Below, piece after piece: positions 49,776-59,653 of a stretch of 64,000 nt of DNA (position 1 is the stretch's first letter; each line of letters begins with the position of its first letter). The position numbers and the translations under genes were made by a program. The notes under the pieces are model-generated. The model was given only the letters and a program-made list of their open reading frames with translations, ran no database searches and was not told the DNA's origin. This DNA comes from Rodentibacter heidelbergensis (GTDB taxonomy: Bacteria > Pseudomonadota > Gammaproteobacteria > Enterobacterales > Pasteurellaceae): assembly GCF_002000125.1 (NCBI RefSeq), contig NZ_MLHH01000003.1:124001-188000 (forward strand). Reading direction: 5' to 3'.

Positions 49776-50996
49776 CTAACCATTGTAACGTTTGAAGATT
49801 AATGTGGCATTCGTTCCACCAAAACCGAAGCTGTTTGACATCACTGTTTGCAAACCGGCATTTTCTCTCGTTTCGGTGACGATATTGCAACCTTCCGCTG
49901 CTTCATCTAAGGTTTCAATGTTAATACTTGGTGCAATAAAATCATTATCTAACATTAATAAGGTATAAATGGCCTCATGTGCACCGGCAGCCCCGAGTGA
50001 GTGCCCGGTCATAGATTTGGTCGATGAAATGGCTGGCACTTTATCACCAAAGACATTTTTGATTGCACCCAATTCTTTCACATCCCCAACCGGTGTTGAA
50101 GTACCATGAACATTAATGTAATCGATTGGCGTATCCACGGTTGCCATGGCTTGTTTCATACAACGTTCTGCCCCTTCACCACTTGGAGCCACCATATCAT
50201 AGCCGTCAGAGGTCGCCCCATAGCCCACGATTTCCGCATAAATTTTTGCACCACGGGCAAGAGCGTGTTCCAACTCTTCAACAACGACCACTGCACCACC
50301 ACCGGCAATAACGAAACCATCACGGTTTGCATCGTAAGCACGGGAAGCTTTTTCCGGTGTATCGTTATATTTGGTGGAAACCGCCCCCATTGCATCAAAC
50401 TCTGTGGCACATTCCCAAGATAATTCTTCTGCGCCTCCGGCAAAAACAATGTCTTGTTTGCCTAATTGGATTAATTCTAAGGCATGGCCAATACAATGGG
50501 CTGAAGTGGCGCAAGCAGAACTGATGGAATAGTTAACACCACGGATTTTATAAGGTGTGGCAAGACAGGCTGAAACACTGGATGCCATAGTTTTGGTTAC
50601 CGCATAAGGGCCAATGGCTTTGACACCACGAGGTCCACGCACTGCATCACAAGCCACCAACTGGTTATGCGCAGAGCCTGTGCCTGCACCAATCACCAAA
50701 CCGGTACGATCATTGGACACTTGCTCTTCTGTTAACCCGGCATCTTCAATGGCTTCACGCATAGAAAGATAAGCATAAGCCGCCGCATCGCCCATAAAAC
50801 GGTACACTTTACGATCAATATGTTCGCTTGGATCTAATTTAATCGTACCCGCAACATGGCTACGCATTTTCATCTCAACAAATTCAGGCACGACTTCAAT
50901 ACCCGACTTCCCTGCTTTTAGAGAGGCAAGCACTTCTTCTTTGTTGTTACCAATACTAGAGATAATCCCAAAGCCTGTAATGACAGCTCTTTTCAT
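49776..50996 (-). CDS. fabB: 3-oxoacyl-[acyl-carrier-protein] synthase I (KAS I)
   Basis: Condensing enzyme of fatty acid elongation, needed for unsaturated fatty acids. The 406-aa product has the catalytic Cys in [17 protein letters not shown], the first His in [11 protein letters not shown], the Lys in [15 protein letters not shown] with the second His, and the glycine-rich [12 protein letters not shown]. It aligns with FabB rather than FabF. It is divergent from mnmC, the same layout as E. coli. High confidence. Confidence 0.97.
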   Translation of the reverse strand: MKRAVITGFGIISSIGNNKEEVLASLKAGKSGIEVVPEFVEMKMRSHVAGTIKLDPSEHIDRKVYRFMGDAAAYAYLSMREAIEDAGLTEEQVSNDRTGLVIGAGTGSAHNQLVACDAVRGPRGVKAIGPYAVTKTMASSVSACLATPYKIRGVNYSISSACATSAHCIGHALELIQLGKQDIVFAGGAEELSWECATEFDAMGAVSTKYNDTPEKASRAYDANRDGFVIAGGGAVVVVEELEHALARGAKIYAEIVGYGATSDGYDMVAPSGEGAERCMKQAMATVDTPIDYINVHGTSTPVGDVKELGAIKNVFGDKVPAISSTKSMTGHSLGAAGAHEAIYTLLMLDNDFIAPSINIETLDEAAEGCNIVTETRENAGLQTVMSNSFGFGGTNATLIFKRYNG

Positions 50997-51175
50997 TGCT
51001 TCTTCCTTTTGTTTTATAGGTCAAAATAACGGCTCAAAACTACTACGAAATAAAAATATTTCAAGCAATAGTTTATTTGTTAGACCAGTTAGGCATTCCC
51101 CCCGCCAACAAATTTCAATAAGCCCGAAAATTTCGCTATTATAAGCCAATTCAATCATGCAATAAAGGAATAAAA

Positions 51176-53185
51176 ATGTTCAACGTTCAGTATGCCGATA
51201 TTCACTTTAATGAAGAAAATACGCCGATTTCCAATCAATTTGATGATATTTATTTTTCCAATCAGGATGGATTAGCAGAAACCGATTATGTGTTTTTACA
51301 AGGCAATCGATTATGGGAACGTTGGCTTGCTGATGAAAACGCCCATTTTGTGATTGCAGAAACCGGCTTCGGTACGGGATTAAATTTTTTTGCGGTCACT
51401 ACATTATTTCGACAATTTCGGCATCAATTTCCACATGCGCCTTTAAAACGGCTCTATTTTATTTCCTTTGAAAAATATCCTCTAAAACCGACCGCACTTC
51501 AGCAAGCGCATTTGGCTTATCCTCAATTTGCCGAACTCAGCCAACATTTACAACGCTATTGGCAATCACCGATTAAAGGCTGCCAACGCATTCATTTTGC
51601 AGAAACCACCCTTGATCTATGGTTTGGTGATGTGGCAGAAAATTTACCGCAACTTGGCGATTATATGAACGAACAGATTGATGCTTGGTTTTTAGACGGT
51701 TTCGCCCCGAGTAAAAACCCCGATATGTGGAACGAAAACCTGTACCACCTGATGTATCGTTTCAGCAAACCTCAAGGCACTTTTGCTACTTTCACGGCAG
51801 CAAGTGCGGTTAGAAAAGGGTTGGCATTAGCAGGTTTTGAGGTAACTAAACGTCAAGGGTTTGGCAAAAAACGGGAATGTCTGAGCGGGCAAAAAACACA
51901 GCCAAAATCGACCGCACTTTCCGCCCCTTGGTATCTGCCTCAATCGGCGACGATGAAAAAACAAGATATTGCGATTATTGGCGGGGGAATTGCCTCACTT
52001 TGTACGGCCATTTCGCTGCTTCAACGTGGTGCCAATATCACCCTTTATTGTGAAGATAAACAACCTGCGCTAAATGCTTCCGGCAATAAACAAGGGGCCT
52101 TTTATCCTCAACTGAGCGATGATAATCCCCTCACCATTCATTTTTATCTTCATGCCTTCACCTATGGCAAACAATTACTTGATTGGGCAATAAAACAAGG
52201 GATTGAATTTGAACACGAGTTTTGTGGTGTGGCCTTATGTGCCTATAACGAAAAAAGTACGGTCAAATTGGAAAAAATATCCCAATTAGGTTTGCCAAAG
52301 GAAATTTTTGAAATATTGGATGCTAAAGCCTTAACCGAAAAGGTCGGCTTGCCCTTTGATTGTGGTGGAGGGTTTATTTCCCAAGGGGCTTGGCTTGCCC
52401 CCCGCCAATTTGTGCAAAATGCCTTTTCATTACTTGAAAAATATGGGGTAAAAATCAAAACATCGCAAAAAATTACCGCACTTTCCCCTACCCACTCCGG
52501 CTGGCAACTACATCATTCCCCAAAAGACAGCACAGAACATGAGGTAGTAATTCTCGCCAACGGCTATAAAATTACTGATTTTAGTCAAACAGAAAAACTG
52601 CCTCTCTATCCCATTCGTGGGCAAGTGAGCCAAATCCCCACTTCCGAAAATTTACTGAAACTGAAATCCGTGCTTTGCTACGATGGCTATCTCACCCCCG
52701 CAGATCAAGCCAAAACCAGTCATTGTATTGGTGCAAGCCATATTCGGGATAATACAGATCGTCATTTTAGCGAACAAGAACAGCGGGAAAATCAGCAAAA
52801 ACTTCAACAAAATATTGCACAAAGTTGGACACAAGAAGTGGATACCTCAGGCAATCTTGCCCGAACAGGTATTCGCTGTTCCGTGCGGGATCTCGCCCCA
52901 ATGGTGGGTAATGTTCCCCACTTCGCCCAACAGTGTGAAAATTATCACAATCTGTTTAATCTCCGCCGCCGCCAACAACCCATTCCAAGTGCGGTCAATT
53001 TTCCCAATCTTTTTCTCTGTGCCGCCTTGGGATCACGCGGCTTAACCTCCGCCCCTTTACTTGGCGAAACCTTAGCCTCATTAATTTATGGTGAACCTTT
53101 GCCTTTAAGTGAAGAAATAATGCAAAATCTATCGGCAAATCGTTCCTGGGTGAGAAAGTGGTTGAAAGGGGCGGAGGTGAAATAG
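51176..53185 (+). CDS. mnmC: Bifunctional tRNA mnm5s2U34 methyltransferase/oxidoreductase MnmC
   Basis: Completes the mnm5s2U modification at the wobble U of tRNAs for Lys, Glu and others. The C-terminal FAD domain removes the carboxymethyl group; the N-terminal domain methylates with SAM. In the 669-aa product the methyltransferase spans about residues 1-245 ([16 protein letters not shown] loop, [16 protein letters not shown]). The FAD domain begins with [19 protein letters not shown] (about 263) and ends with [15 protein letters not shown]. It starts at 51176 with AAAGGAATA upstream. At least two uptake-signal cores lie inside the gene. Confidence 0.96.
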   Translation: MFNVQYADIHFNEENTPISNQFDDIYFSNQDGLAETDYVFLQGNRLWERWLADENAHFVIAETGFGTGLNFFAVTTLFRQFRHQFPHAPLKRLYFISFEKYPLKPTALQQAHLAYPQFAELSQHLQRYWQSPIKGCQRIHFAETTLDLWFGDVAENLPQLGDYMNEQIDAWFLDGFAPSKNPDMWNENLYHLMYRFSKPQGTFATFTAASAVRKGLALAGFEVTKRQGFGKKRECLSGQKTQPKSTALSAPWYLPQSATMKKQDIAIIGGGIASLCTAISLLQRGANITLYCEDKQPALNASGNKQGAFYPQLSDDNPLTIHFYLHAFTYGKQLLDWAIKQGIEFEHEFCGVALCAYNEKSTVKLEKISQLGLPKEIFEILDAKALTEKVGLPFDCGGGFISQGAWLAPRQFVQNAFSLLEKYGVKIKTSQKITALSPTHSGWQLHHSPKDSTEHEVVILANGYKITDFSQTEKLPLYPIRGQVSQIPTSENLLKLKSVLCYDGYLTPADQAKTSHCIGASHIRDNTDRHFSEQEQRENQQKLQQNIAQSWTQEVDTSGNLARTGIRCSVRDLAPMVGNVPHFAQQCENYHNLFNLRRRQQPIPSAVNFPNLFLCAALGSRGLTSAPLLGETLASLIYGEPLPLSEEIMQNLSANRSWVRKWLKGAEVK

Positions 53186-53252
53186 TGTTTTTACTTCCCA
53201 AAAACCAATAGCAAGCCTGGCCCCATAACAGATTAGATGATCGATATTAACT

Positions 53253-53276
53253 AAAGGGCGCAAGCCCTTTTTATTT
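53253..53276 (+). terminator. Terminator of mnmC
   Basis: AAAGGGC-GCAA-GCCCTTT followed by TTATTT, about 70 bases past mnmC and just before the next promoter. Confidence 0.8.
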
Positions 53277-53303
53277 GCTTAAAAAAATCACTCACGTTAT
53301 AGT
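53275..53303 (+). promoter_or_regulatory. Promoter of the ParDE-type pair
   Basis: TTGCTT (53275-53280), a 17-base spacer and TATAGT (53298-53303) lie 27 bases before the antitoxin ATG, with AGGAG at 53318-53322 as ribosome site. Confidence 0.55.
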
Positions 53304-53329
53304 AGGAACATTTCCATAGGAGCGTGAAA

Positions 53330-53509
53330 ATGTTTAAAGAAAAAGGCTATGATGAATTTCTCGCTGCAAGCATTAAACGTGGTGAAGAAGATCTTGCGAC
53401 AGGGCGTGTTTTTACTTTGGAACAATCCAAACTACGTCTACAACAAACAATTGAAAAAAAAGCACAGGAGCTTGAAGCTGCCGAGCGTGAAATGTTGATT
53501 TATGGCTAA
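53330..53509 (+). CDS. Small antitoxin of a ParDE-type pair
   Basis: A 59-aa protein, MFKEKGYDEFLAASIKRGEE then a helical stretch with FTLEQSKLRLQQTIEKK. The layout (short N-terminal segment, long amphipathic helices, acidic) fits antitoxins that pair with ParE/RelE toxins. AGGAG lies seven bases before the ATG at 53330; a GTG two codons upstream is less likely. It overlaps the toxin start by eight bases. I do not recognise a specific DNA-binding fold, so the antitoxin call is mainly from context. Confidence 0.75.
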   Translation: MFKEKGYDEFLAASIKRGEEDLATGRVFTLEQSKLRLQQTIEKKAQELEAAEREMLIYG

Positions 53510-53786
53510 TATTTTCTTTACCCAAGAAGCCGACCGCAACTTAAATGAGATTGTAGCAAACGTAATTGAATACACGGGTTATGAGATAACTGGAATTAAA
53601 TTAGCCAACGATATTTTGGCTAAAATAGATGTAATTGCCTATATGCCCACTGCAGCTGGTAGAATTATTCAAGATAATCGGCGTGAAGCATTCTGTCGTG
53701 GTTATCGTATTGTTTACGATATCATCGGAGATGAAGTATATATTCAAACCATCATCCATTCCCGCCGATTATATCCCCGCTTATAA
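53502..53786 (+). CDS. ParE/RelE-type toxin
   Basis: A 94-aa protein starting MANIFFTQEADRNLNEIVAN. The C-terminal half, with REAFCRGYRIVYDIIGDEVY and IQTIIHSRRLYP, is typical of ParE-type toxins (Arg-rich strand, Tyr and terminal H-x-R-R). Target could be gyrase or ribosome-bound mRNA; sequence alone does not decide. It ends about 40 bases before the convergent mfd stop, without a clear terminator. An overlapping 108-aa ORF in the next frame is a shadow. Confidence 0.85.
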   Translation: MANIFFTQEADRNLNEIVANVIEYTGYEITGIKLANDILAKIDVIAYMPTAAGRIIQDNRREAFCRGYRIVYDIIGDEVYIQTIIHSRRLYPRL

Positions 53787-53828
53787 TAGATGCCTATTCA
53801 AGTTTTTAGGTTGCCACGCTAATTTCTT

Positions 53829-56800
53829 TTATTCAACCAATCCCCTCACCAAATCCGTCACAAATTCCAACCGCACTTTATTTTCGGAAAGATCTTTTAT
53901 AAATTTGAATTTTAATGGGCCGTCAAAGCGGTACACAATGGGTTCTTTTTGGATAAGTTGAAGAAATTTTTCCGGGTCAATTTTCGCATTAGGTGAAAAT
54001 TCAATGAAACCGCCTTGAGTTCCTGCATCAATTCGTAGCACTTGTAGAGGCTCAACCAATAGACGCAATTCGGCAATTTGCAGTAAATTTTTCGTTGCTT
54101 CAGGTAGCAATCCAAAGCGGTCGATCAGTTCGACTTTTAATTCATCCAATTCTTGTTTAGTTTGTGCGGCGGCAATACGTTTATAAAAAGACAAACGCAT
54201 ATTCACATCGCCTAAATAGTCATCCGGTAACAATGCCGGAATACGCAACTCAATTTCTGCATGTTGTTGAGTTAATTCCTCCAGAGAAGGTTCTCGTCCT
54301 TCTTTTAAGGCTTTTACTGCCGCATCAAGTAATTCCATATAAAGGGAAAAACCAATGGTTTCAATTTGTCCGCTTTGTTCATTACCCAGCAATTCCCCTG
54401 CACCACGAATTTCTAAATCATGAGTGGCAAGAATGAACCCCGCACCAAGATTATCTAAACTTTCCAAGGCCTCAAGGCGACGCTCTGCATCTTTAGTCAT
54501 CATTTTCAGTGGCGGGGTCAGCAAATAAGCATAAGCTTGATGATGAGAACGCCCCACTCGACCACGCAGTTGATGCAATTGCGCCAAACCAAAATGGTCT
54601 GCCCGTTCGATGATAATAGTGTTGGCCGTTGGCACATCAATTCCTGTTTCAATAATGGTTGAACAAACCAACACATTGTAACGTTGGTGATAAAAATCGC
54701 TCATCACCCGCTCTAACTCACGTTCACGCATTTGCCCATGCCCAACCACGACTCTTGCTTCCGGTACAAGTGCGGTCAGTTTTTCTGCGGCATTTTCAAT
54801 GCTCGCCACATCGTTGTATAAATAATAAACCTGTCCACCCCGCAAAATTTCCCGCAAAATGGCTTCACGCACCACTAAATCCTCTTTTTGGCGTACGAAG
54901 GTTTTAATGCTTAAACGTCGAGCCGGTGGCGTGGAAATAATGGAAAGATCACGAATACCGTGCATTGCCATATTCAGGGTTCGGGGAATTGGGGTAGCGG
55001 TAAGGGTGAGAATATCAATATTGGCGCGTAACTGTTTAATCTTTTCTTTTTGACTAACTCCAAAACGATGCTCTTCATCAATAATCAATAAACCGAGGTC
55101 GTGAAATTTCACATCAGATTGAATGAGTTTATGCGTGCCGATCAAAATATCCACTTTACCTTCCGCAAGATTTTGCAAAATTTGTTTTTGTTCTTTCGCC
55201 GTTTTAAAGCGTGATAGCACTTCTACGTTCACCGGTAAATTCGCAAAACGATCTTTAAAATTTTCATAATGTTGTTGGGCAAGCAAGGTGGTCGGCACTA
55301 AAACGGCCACCTGTTTATGGTTCATCACTGCCAAAAATGCCGCACGCATCGCCACTTCGGTTTTACCAAAGCCCACATCACCACAAACTAAACGATCCAT
55401 CGCTTTGGGTTGGCACATATCGGAAATGACAGCGTTAATCGCCATTTCTTGATCATGAGTTTCTTCAAAAGGAAAGGTGGCGGCAAATTGTTGAAATTCC
55501 TCACGATCATAATGGAACGCAAAGCCTTTTTTCGCTTCACGTTGTGCATAAACATCTAACAAATCCGCTGCCACATCACGAATTTTTTCCGCCGCTTTTT
55601 GGCGTGATTTCACCCAAGCCTCGTTACCCAGTTTATGGAGTGGCGCACTTTCATCAGAACCGCCCACATAGCGGCTAATCAAATGTAAGGAAGTCACCGG
55701 CACATAAAGTTTGGCCTCGTTAGCATAATTTAGGAGCAAATATTCTGCTTTCATCCCCCCTGCATCAAGGGTCACCAATCCACCATAACGCCCCACGCCA
55801 TGATCCAAATGAACCACGGGTTGGCCGATTTTAAGTTCCGCCAAATTCCGCACAAGGGTATCCGGATTAATGGTTTTACGCTTATCACGCTGACGCTGTT
55901 GCACCCGTTCACCCAATAAATTCGCTTCACCAATAATAGCCAATGGGGAAGATTGTTCGATAATAAAACCCTGCTCAAAGGTACTCACCAACAAACTCAA
56001 TTTTTCTTGTTTAGCCTCGGCGAGAGAGGGAATTTGTTTCGGTTTAATTTTTAAGGGTTGAAGCAAATCAAGCAAAGTTTCCCGACGCCCTTCCGTTTCC
56101 ACGGAAAACACAATATTCCCGTTAAAATGTTCAATAAATTGACGAAGTTGCCCTAGCGGCTCTTTTTGTTGTGATTGAATGGCAATCGCCGGTAATGGGC
56201 TTACCGGTAAATTTTTCTGACGTACCGATGACCGCACTTTTTCATTTTTCAGCGTAATGCGAGGATAGGCTTTCAGTTGGCGATGGAGTTCATCAAGGTG
56301 TAACCATAAACGTTCCGGGGGTAATAAAGGACGCATCGGATCCGCTTTGCGTTGTTCATAACGTTGTTTCGCATCTTGATAAAAACGCTCTCCCTTAACC
56401 TGATTAGCCTCCATATCCACCAACAAGGTTTGTGCCGGAAGATAATCAAATAAGGTTGCCATTTCGGCAAAAAATAGCGGTTGCCAATATTCAATACCGG
56501 AAATTAACGTGCCTTTGCTGATTTGTTGATAAATATGTTCCGGATCACGGCGGATTTCACCGAAGGTTTCTCTAAATTGCGTGCGGAAAAATTCAATCCC
56601 CTTTTCATCTGTTGGAAATTCCTGAGCCGGCAAAAGATTTATGGATTGAATTTCATCGAGTGTGCGTTGCGTATCCACATCAAAAGTGCGGATAGAATCA
56701 ATTTCATCATCAAAAAAATCTAACCGAAAAGGCAAGCTACTGCCCATTGGGAAAAGATCGAGCAATGAACCCCGTAGCGCATATTCACCATGTTCCAGCA

Positions 56801-57269
56801 CTTGCTCTACGGCGCGATAACCGGCGGCGTCCAATTGTAAGCGCATCTTGTCAATACTTAAGCGATCCCCTTTTTTAATCAATAACACATGGTGCTGTAA
56901 ATATTGCGGTGGGCAAAGGCGTTGCATTAAAGTGGAAATCGGCAATAAAAAAATGCCTTTTTTCGCATTCTGCAAATGAAAAAGCGCACTCAGACGAGAA
57001 GAAATAATATCTTGATGAGGAGAAAAGGTATCATAGGGTAAGGTTTCCCAATCTGGAAACAGTGTCACCTCTTGTTCGCTTAATTCCGATAAAAGCTCTG
57101 ATAAACGCACTGCAGTGCGGGTATCCGGTGTGACCACCACCGTCAAATGCGGGTGATGCTGAGCCATTTCGCTAATAGCTAATGCATCAGCGCCCGATAA
57201 GACATTGCCTAAAATTTTGTGGTCGTTTGGGGAGGAAGGAATATCGAGTTGGAAAAAAGCGGTTTTCAT
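53829..57269 (-). CDS. mfd: Transcription-repair coupling factor Mfd
   Basis: Removes RNA polymerase stalled at DNA damage and recruits UvrA. The 1146-aa product (E. coli 1148) shows the UvrB-homology N-terminal module, then the RNA polymerase interaction domain (GQPVVHLDHGVGRYGGLVTL). The RecG-like helicase core follows, with Walker A CGDVGFGKTEVAMRAA and the DEEHRFG box, and then a C-terminal TRCF domain (PALLPDDYLGDVNMRLSFYK). uvrC is also in this window, far upstream. High confidence. Confidence 0.98.
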   Translation of the reverse strand: MKTAFFQLDIPSSPNDHKILGNVLSGADALAISEMAQHHPHLTVVVTPDTRTAVRLSELLSELSEQEVTLFPDWETLPYDTFSPHQDIISSRLSALFHLQNAKKGIFLLPISTLMQRLCPPQYLQHHVLLIKKGDRLSIDKMRLQLDAAGYRAVEQVLEHGEYALRGSLLDLFPMGSSLPFRLDFFDDEIDSIRTFDVDTQRTLDEIQSINLLPAQEFPTDEKGIEFFRTQFRETFGEIRRDPEHIYQQISKGTLISGIEYWQPLFFAEMATLFDYLPAQTLLVDMEANQVKGERFYQDAKQRYEQRKADPMRPLLPPERLWLHLDELHRQLKAYPRITLKNEKVRSSVRQKNLPVSPLPAIAIQSQQKEPLGQLRQFIEHFNGNIVFSVETEGRRETLLDLLQPLKIKPKQIPSLAEAKQEKLSLLVSTFEQGFIIEQSSPLAIIGEANLLGERVQQRQRDKRKTINPDTLVRNLAELKIGQPVVHLDHGVGRYGGLVTLDAGGMKAEYLLLNYANEAKLYVPVTSLHLISRYVGGSDESAPLHKLGNEAWVKSRQKAAEKIRDVAADLLDVYAQREAKKGFAFHYDREEFQQFAATFPFEETHDQEMAINAVISDMCQPKAMDRLVCGDVGFGKTEVAMRAAFLAVMNHKQVAVLVPTTLLAQQHYENFKDRFANLPVNVEVLSRFKTAKEQKQILQNLAEGKVDILIGTHKLIQSDVKFHDLGLLIIDEEHRFGVSQKEKIKQLRANIDILTLTATPIPRTLNMAMHGIRDLSIISTPPARRLSIKTFVRQKEDLVVREAILREILRGGQVYYLYNDVASIENAAEKLTALVPEARVVVGHGQMRERELERVMSDFYHQRYNVLVCSTIIETGIDVPTANTIIIERADHFGLAQLHQLRGRVGRSHHQAYAYLLTPPLKMMTKDAERRLEALESLDNLGAGFILATHDLEIRGAGELLGNEQSGQIETIGFSLYMELLDAAVKALKEGREPSLEELTQQHAEIELRIPALLPDDYLGDVNMRLSFYKRIAAAQTKQELDELKVELIDRFGLLPEATKNLLQIAELRLLVEPLQVLRIDAGTQGGFIEFSPNAKIDPEKFLQLIQKEPIVYRFDGPLKFKFIKDLSENKVRLEFVTDLVRGLVE

Positions 57270-57361
57270 GAATAATGCGTCAATTTCTAATAAAAAATTG
57301 ACGCATAGTTTACTGAATTAAAAAAGGGGATTCAAGATGAAAATCTGTATAAAAAAACAGG

Positions 57362-57541
57362 TTATTTTTTAAAGAGTGAATCTTCTTTACATAAATTGCC
57401 GTTTTTATCTTCTCGCATTTTTGGCACACCACAACAGCTTGGCGAATCAAGATCGTAGGTTTTAAGAAAATTATCATATTTTTCTAAAGCCTGTTTAAAC
57501 CATCCTTTTGGTTTCTCGGTATTTTCTGTTGGTGTTGTCAT
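57362..57541 (-). CDS. Small protein coupled to tmcA (DUF5363-like)
   Basis: A 59-aa ORF from ATG 57541: MTTPTENTEKPKGWFKQALE, then KYDNFLKTYDLDSPSCCGVP and KMREDKNGNLCKEDSLFKK before TAA. The ATG overlaps the tmcA stop (ATGA), so its translation is probably coupled. The protein is basic at the ends and has a CC pair and a third Cys near the C-terminus, which could bind metal. It resembles small Pasteurellaceae proteins labelled DUF5363, but I cannot confirm that without a search. No function known. Confidence 0.75.
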   Translation of the reverse strand: MTTPTENTEKPKGWFKQALEKYDNFLKTYDLDSPSCCGVPKMREDKNGNLCKEDSLFKK

Positions 57542-59388
57542 AAAAGTTCCTCTAAGTATTGTTTAATTTCTAAACGAAAACATTCTACGCTTTTTTTCTT
57601 ATTAAAGGGAAGCGCTTTTTTGCTGAAATAGTCGGAAAGTCGTGGAAAATAACGCTTGCCCTGTGCTTTCAACAAACGGCGAATAGCAGGGGTTGAAGAA
57701 AATAAGGTGCGATGAAAATAAGCAAACGTTTTTAAATGTTGCCAATCTTCCTCATTAAGCGACCAATCCACTTCCCCCAGCCATAGCGTTTCAGCCAAAG
57801 GATGCGTTGATAGCCCCAGATCACGTTGAAATTGTCGCTGTGCGGTTTCCGTAAAAACCATCCCCGCTTCCGATATGCCCTTCAACGCAATGGCAGAATA
57901 GCAACCACTACTGGCTTCCTTGTGTTCCCCCAAATGTACCAATGCAAAACCGCATTTTTGCCAAAAATTTGCCAGATCTTTCGTATACCCAAAGCTGACG
58001 GAAAGAAAATCCACCGCCGATGATATAGAATTGACTAATGCCTGCCCTATCCCTTGCTGTTGCCAATGAGGCTGCACTGCAATGCGCGAAATACGCAGTG
58101 AACGCAATCGGCAAGCCTGAGGAAAATTGCCATGAAAACATAGCGCTTGTGGAACGAGATTGCCTCTGGGGCGGCGAATTCCCTGCTGAATTTGTTCAAT
58201 AAGCGCCTCATCATTCATTCTGCCTTCTTCCAATGCCCAAATTGCGCCAATCAGTTGATGTTGATCTGAGGCGAGGTAAAAACGTTGTCCTTCTCCATCA
58301 AACAAACGACGTAAATCAATCGGGGAAGTTCGATAATGGGCTAATGTCATCAAACCATAAAAAGATTCCGGCGAGCGGATAAGCTGCGCTTGTTCGATTT
58401 CATCAATCCGGATATTGGGCTTTGTGTGATAGGCAATTTGCTCAAATTTATCTTCGGCATCCAACAACAAAAGATCTTCAATAAAATGTTCGAGGGGGTC
58501 ATTTTTTTCCCAACGCAAAGGCTGATAAAGCTCAAAGTGTTGAAAAGTGCGGTCAATTTTTTGCTTAAATTTTAATTCAAAACCACGACCCGTGCCCTCA
58601 TAGCTGTGAATTGTAGTGCTAAAAACAATATGGCGAAAATGTTGAGAAAATTGCTGTAATAAGGCTAAGGGGATCATTGCTACTTCATCCACGAAAAGCC
58701 AAGCACTTTCAGAAAATGAGGCATCTTGTTGTAATCGTTGGATTAATTCGTCAGGCGCAATAAATTCAATCTTTCCTTTGGCAAAACTATACAATGTATT
58801 GACCGCACTTTTATTGGGGGCGGTGAGGTAAATCGGTTCATCAATTCGATTAGCCAGCATACCTAACAAAGCAGATTTTCCCCGCCCTCGTTTTGCCGTC
58901 AAAAAATAAAGATCACACTGCCTTTGTAAAATTGCCTCAATAATTTGTTGCTGTTCATCCGTCGCCTGCTTTTGCTTTTCTTCATAACTAAAAATGGGAG
59001 GAAAACTGACCGCACTTGCTTTTTGTAAAATCGGGAAATGAGAGCGTGCGATACATTGTTTGAAGTGATGAATAAAATGGGGTGTGCAAATCACCGACTG
59101 ATTTCCGTTCCAACGAAGGCTATCCACATCAGGCTGTTTTTCTAAATCTTCCCAAGTGGAAAGTAACAAACAGAAAGTTCCCCCTCTTTTTAGTGTTCCA
59201 CTTGCAATGGCAAGGGACTCTAAATGAATACCCTGTCTAGCATCAAATAAAATATGTTCAAATTCTTGTCCCAATAAATTCTCGGCTTTTGAAAAAGGCA
59301 CACCCTGCTCTCCAAGTATTAAAACCTGTGGAGGTAAGGCTTGAGGAAGCACATCTGAAATCAAAACAAAGCATTGGCGAGTTAGCAT
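57538..59388 (-). CDS. tmcA: tRNA(Met) cytidine acetyltransferase TmcA
   Basis: Acetylates C34 of elongator tRNA-Met with acetyl-CoA and ATP, which prevents misreading of AUA. The 616-aa product has a helicase-like ATPase with Walker A TAKRGRGKSALLGML (about residues 158-172), Walker B-like LFVDEVAMIPL, and SYEGTGRGFELKF. A GNAT acetyltransferase domain follows with ISRIAVQPHWQQQGIGQALV. It is shorter than E. coli TmcA (671). The start ATG 59388 has AAGGATC upstream. The neighbour mfd lies downstream beyond the small coupled ORF. Confidence 0.94.
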   Translation of the reverse strand: MLTRQCFVLISDVLPQALPPQVLILGEQGVPFSKAENLLGQEFEHILFDARQGIHLESLAIASGTLKRGGTFCLLLSTWEDLEKQPDVDSLRWNGNQSVICTPHFIHHFKQCIARSHFPILQKASAVSFPPIFSYEEKQKQATDEQQQIIEAILQRQCDLYFLTAKRGRGKSALLGMLANRIDEPIYLTAPNKSAVNTLYSFAKGKIEFIAPDELIQRLQQDASFSESAWLFVDEVAMIPLALLQQFSQHFRHIVFSTTIHSYEGTGRGFELKFKQKIDRTFQHFELYQPLRWEKNDPLEHFIEDLLLLDAEDKFEQIAYHTKPNIRIDEIEQAQLIRSPESFYGLMTLAHYRTSPIDLRRLFDGEGQRFYLASDQHQLIGAIWALEEGRMNDEALIEQIQQGIRRPRGNLVPQALCFHGNFPQACRLRSLRISRIAVQPHWQQQGIGQALVNSISSAVDFLSVSFGYTKDLANFWQKCGFALVHLGEHKEASSGCYSAIALKGISEAGMVFTETAQRQFQRDLGLSTHPLAETLWLGEVDWSLNEEDWQHLKTFAYFHRTLFSSTPAIRRLLKAQGKRYFPRLSDYFSKKALPFNKKKSVECFRLEIKQYLEELL

Positions 59389-59486
59389 AAGGGATCCTTA
59401 TCATCATTTCCGTGCATTTTAACGAAATTTTTATGTTCCACAAAACCTCATCCATATTGACCGCACTTTTCTTTACAACACGCATC

Positions 59487-59564
59487 ATAGGCTTTCTAAT
59501 AGGCTTTCTAACAGGCTGTTTATTTTGGCATCATGGTGAATAAATTTTGATCTAACGCATAATT
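59487..59564 (+). promoter_or_regulatory. manX upstream region: 12-bp tandem repeat and possible CRP site
   Basis: ATAGGCTTTCTA occurs twice head-to-tail (59487-59510) with a third partial copy, ACAGGCTG. Further on, AATTTTGATCTAACGCATAA (59543-59562) matches the left half of a CRP site well (TGATCTA) and the right half poorly. TATACT at 59574-59579 could be a -10. A CRP input would be usual for a PTS operon, but the site is weak. Confidence 0.35.
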
Positions 59565-59653
59565 TGATAGGGTTATACTTTGACCATATTGAATTGCCCC
59601 TGCTTTTACACTATGCTTTCACCGTTTTTTTGTAACCTTAGGAGTAGTACCCA

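Noticed and set aside
53635-53961. 108-aa ORF overlapping the ParE-type toxin and the mfd end
   Set aside because: Out of frame with both, no recognisable domain, runs across convergent stops.
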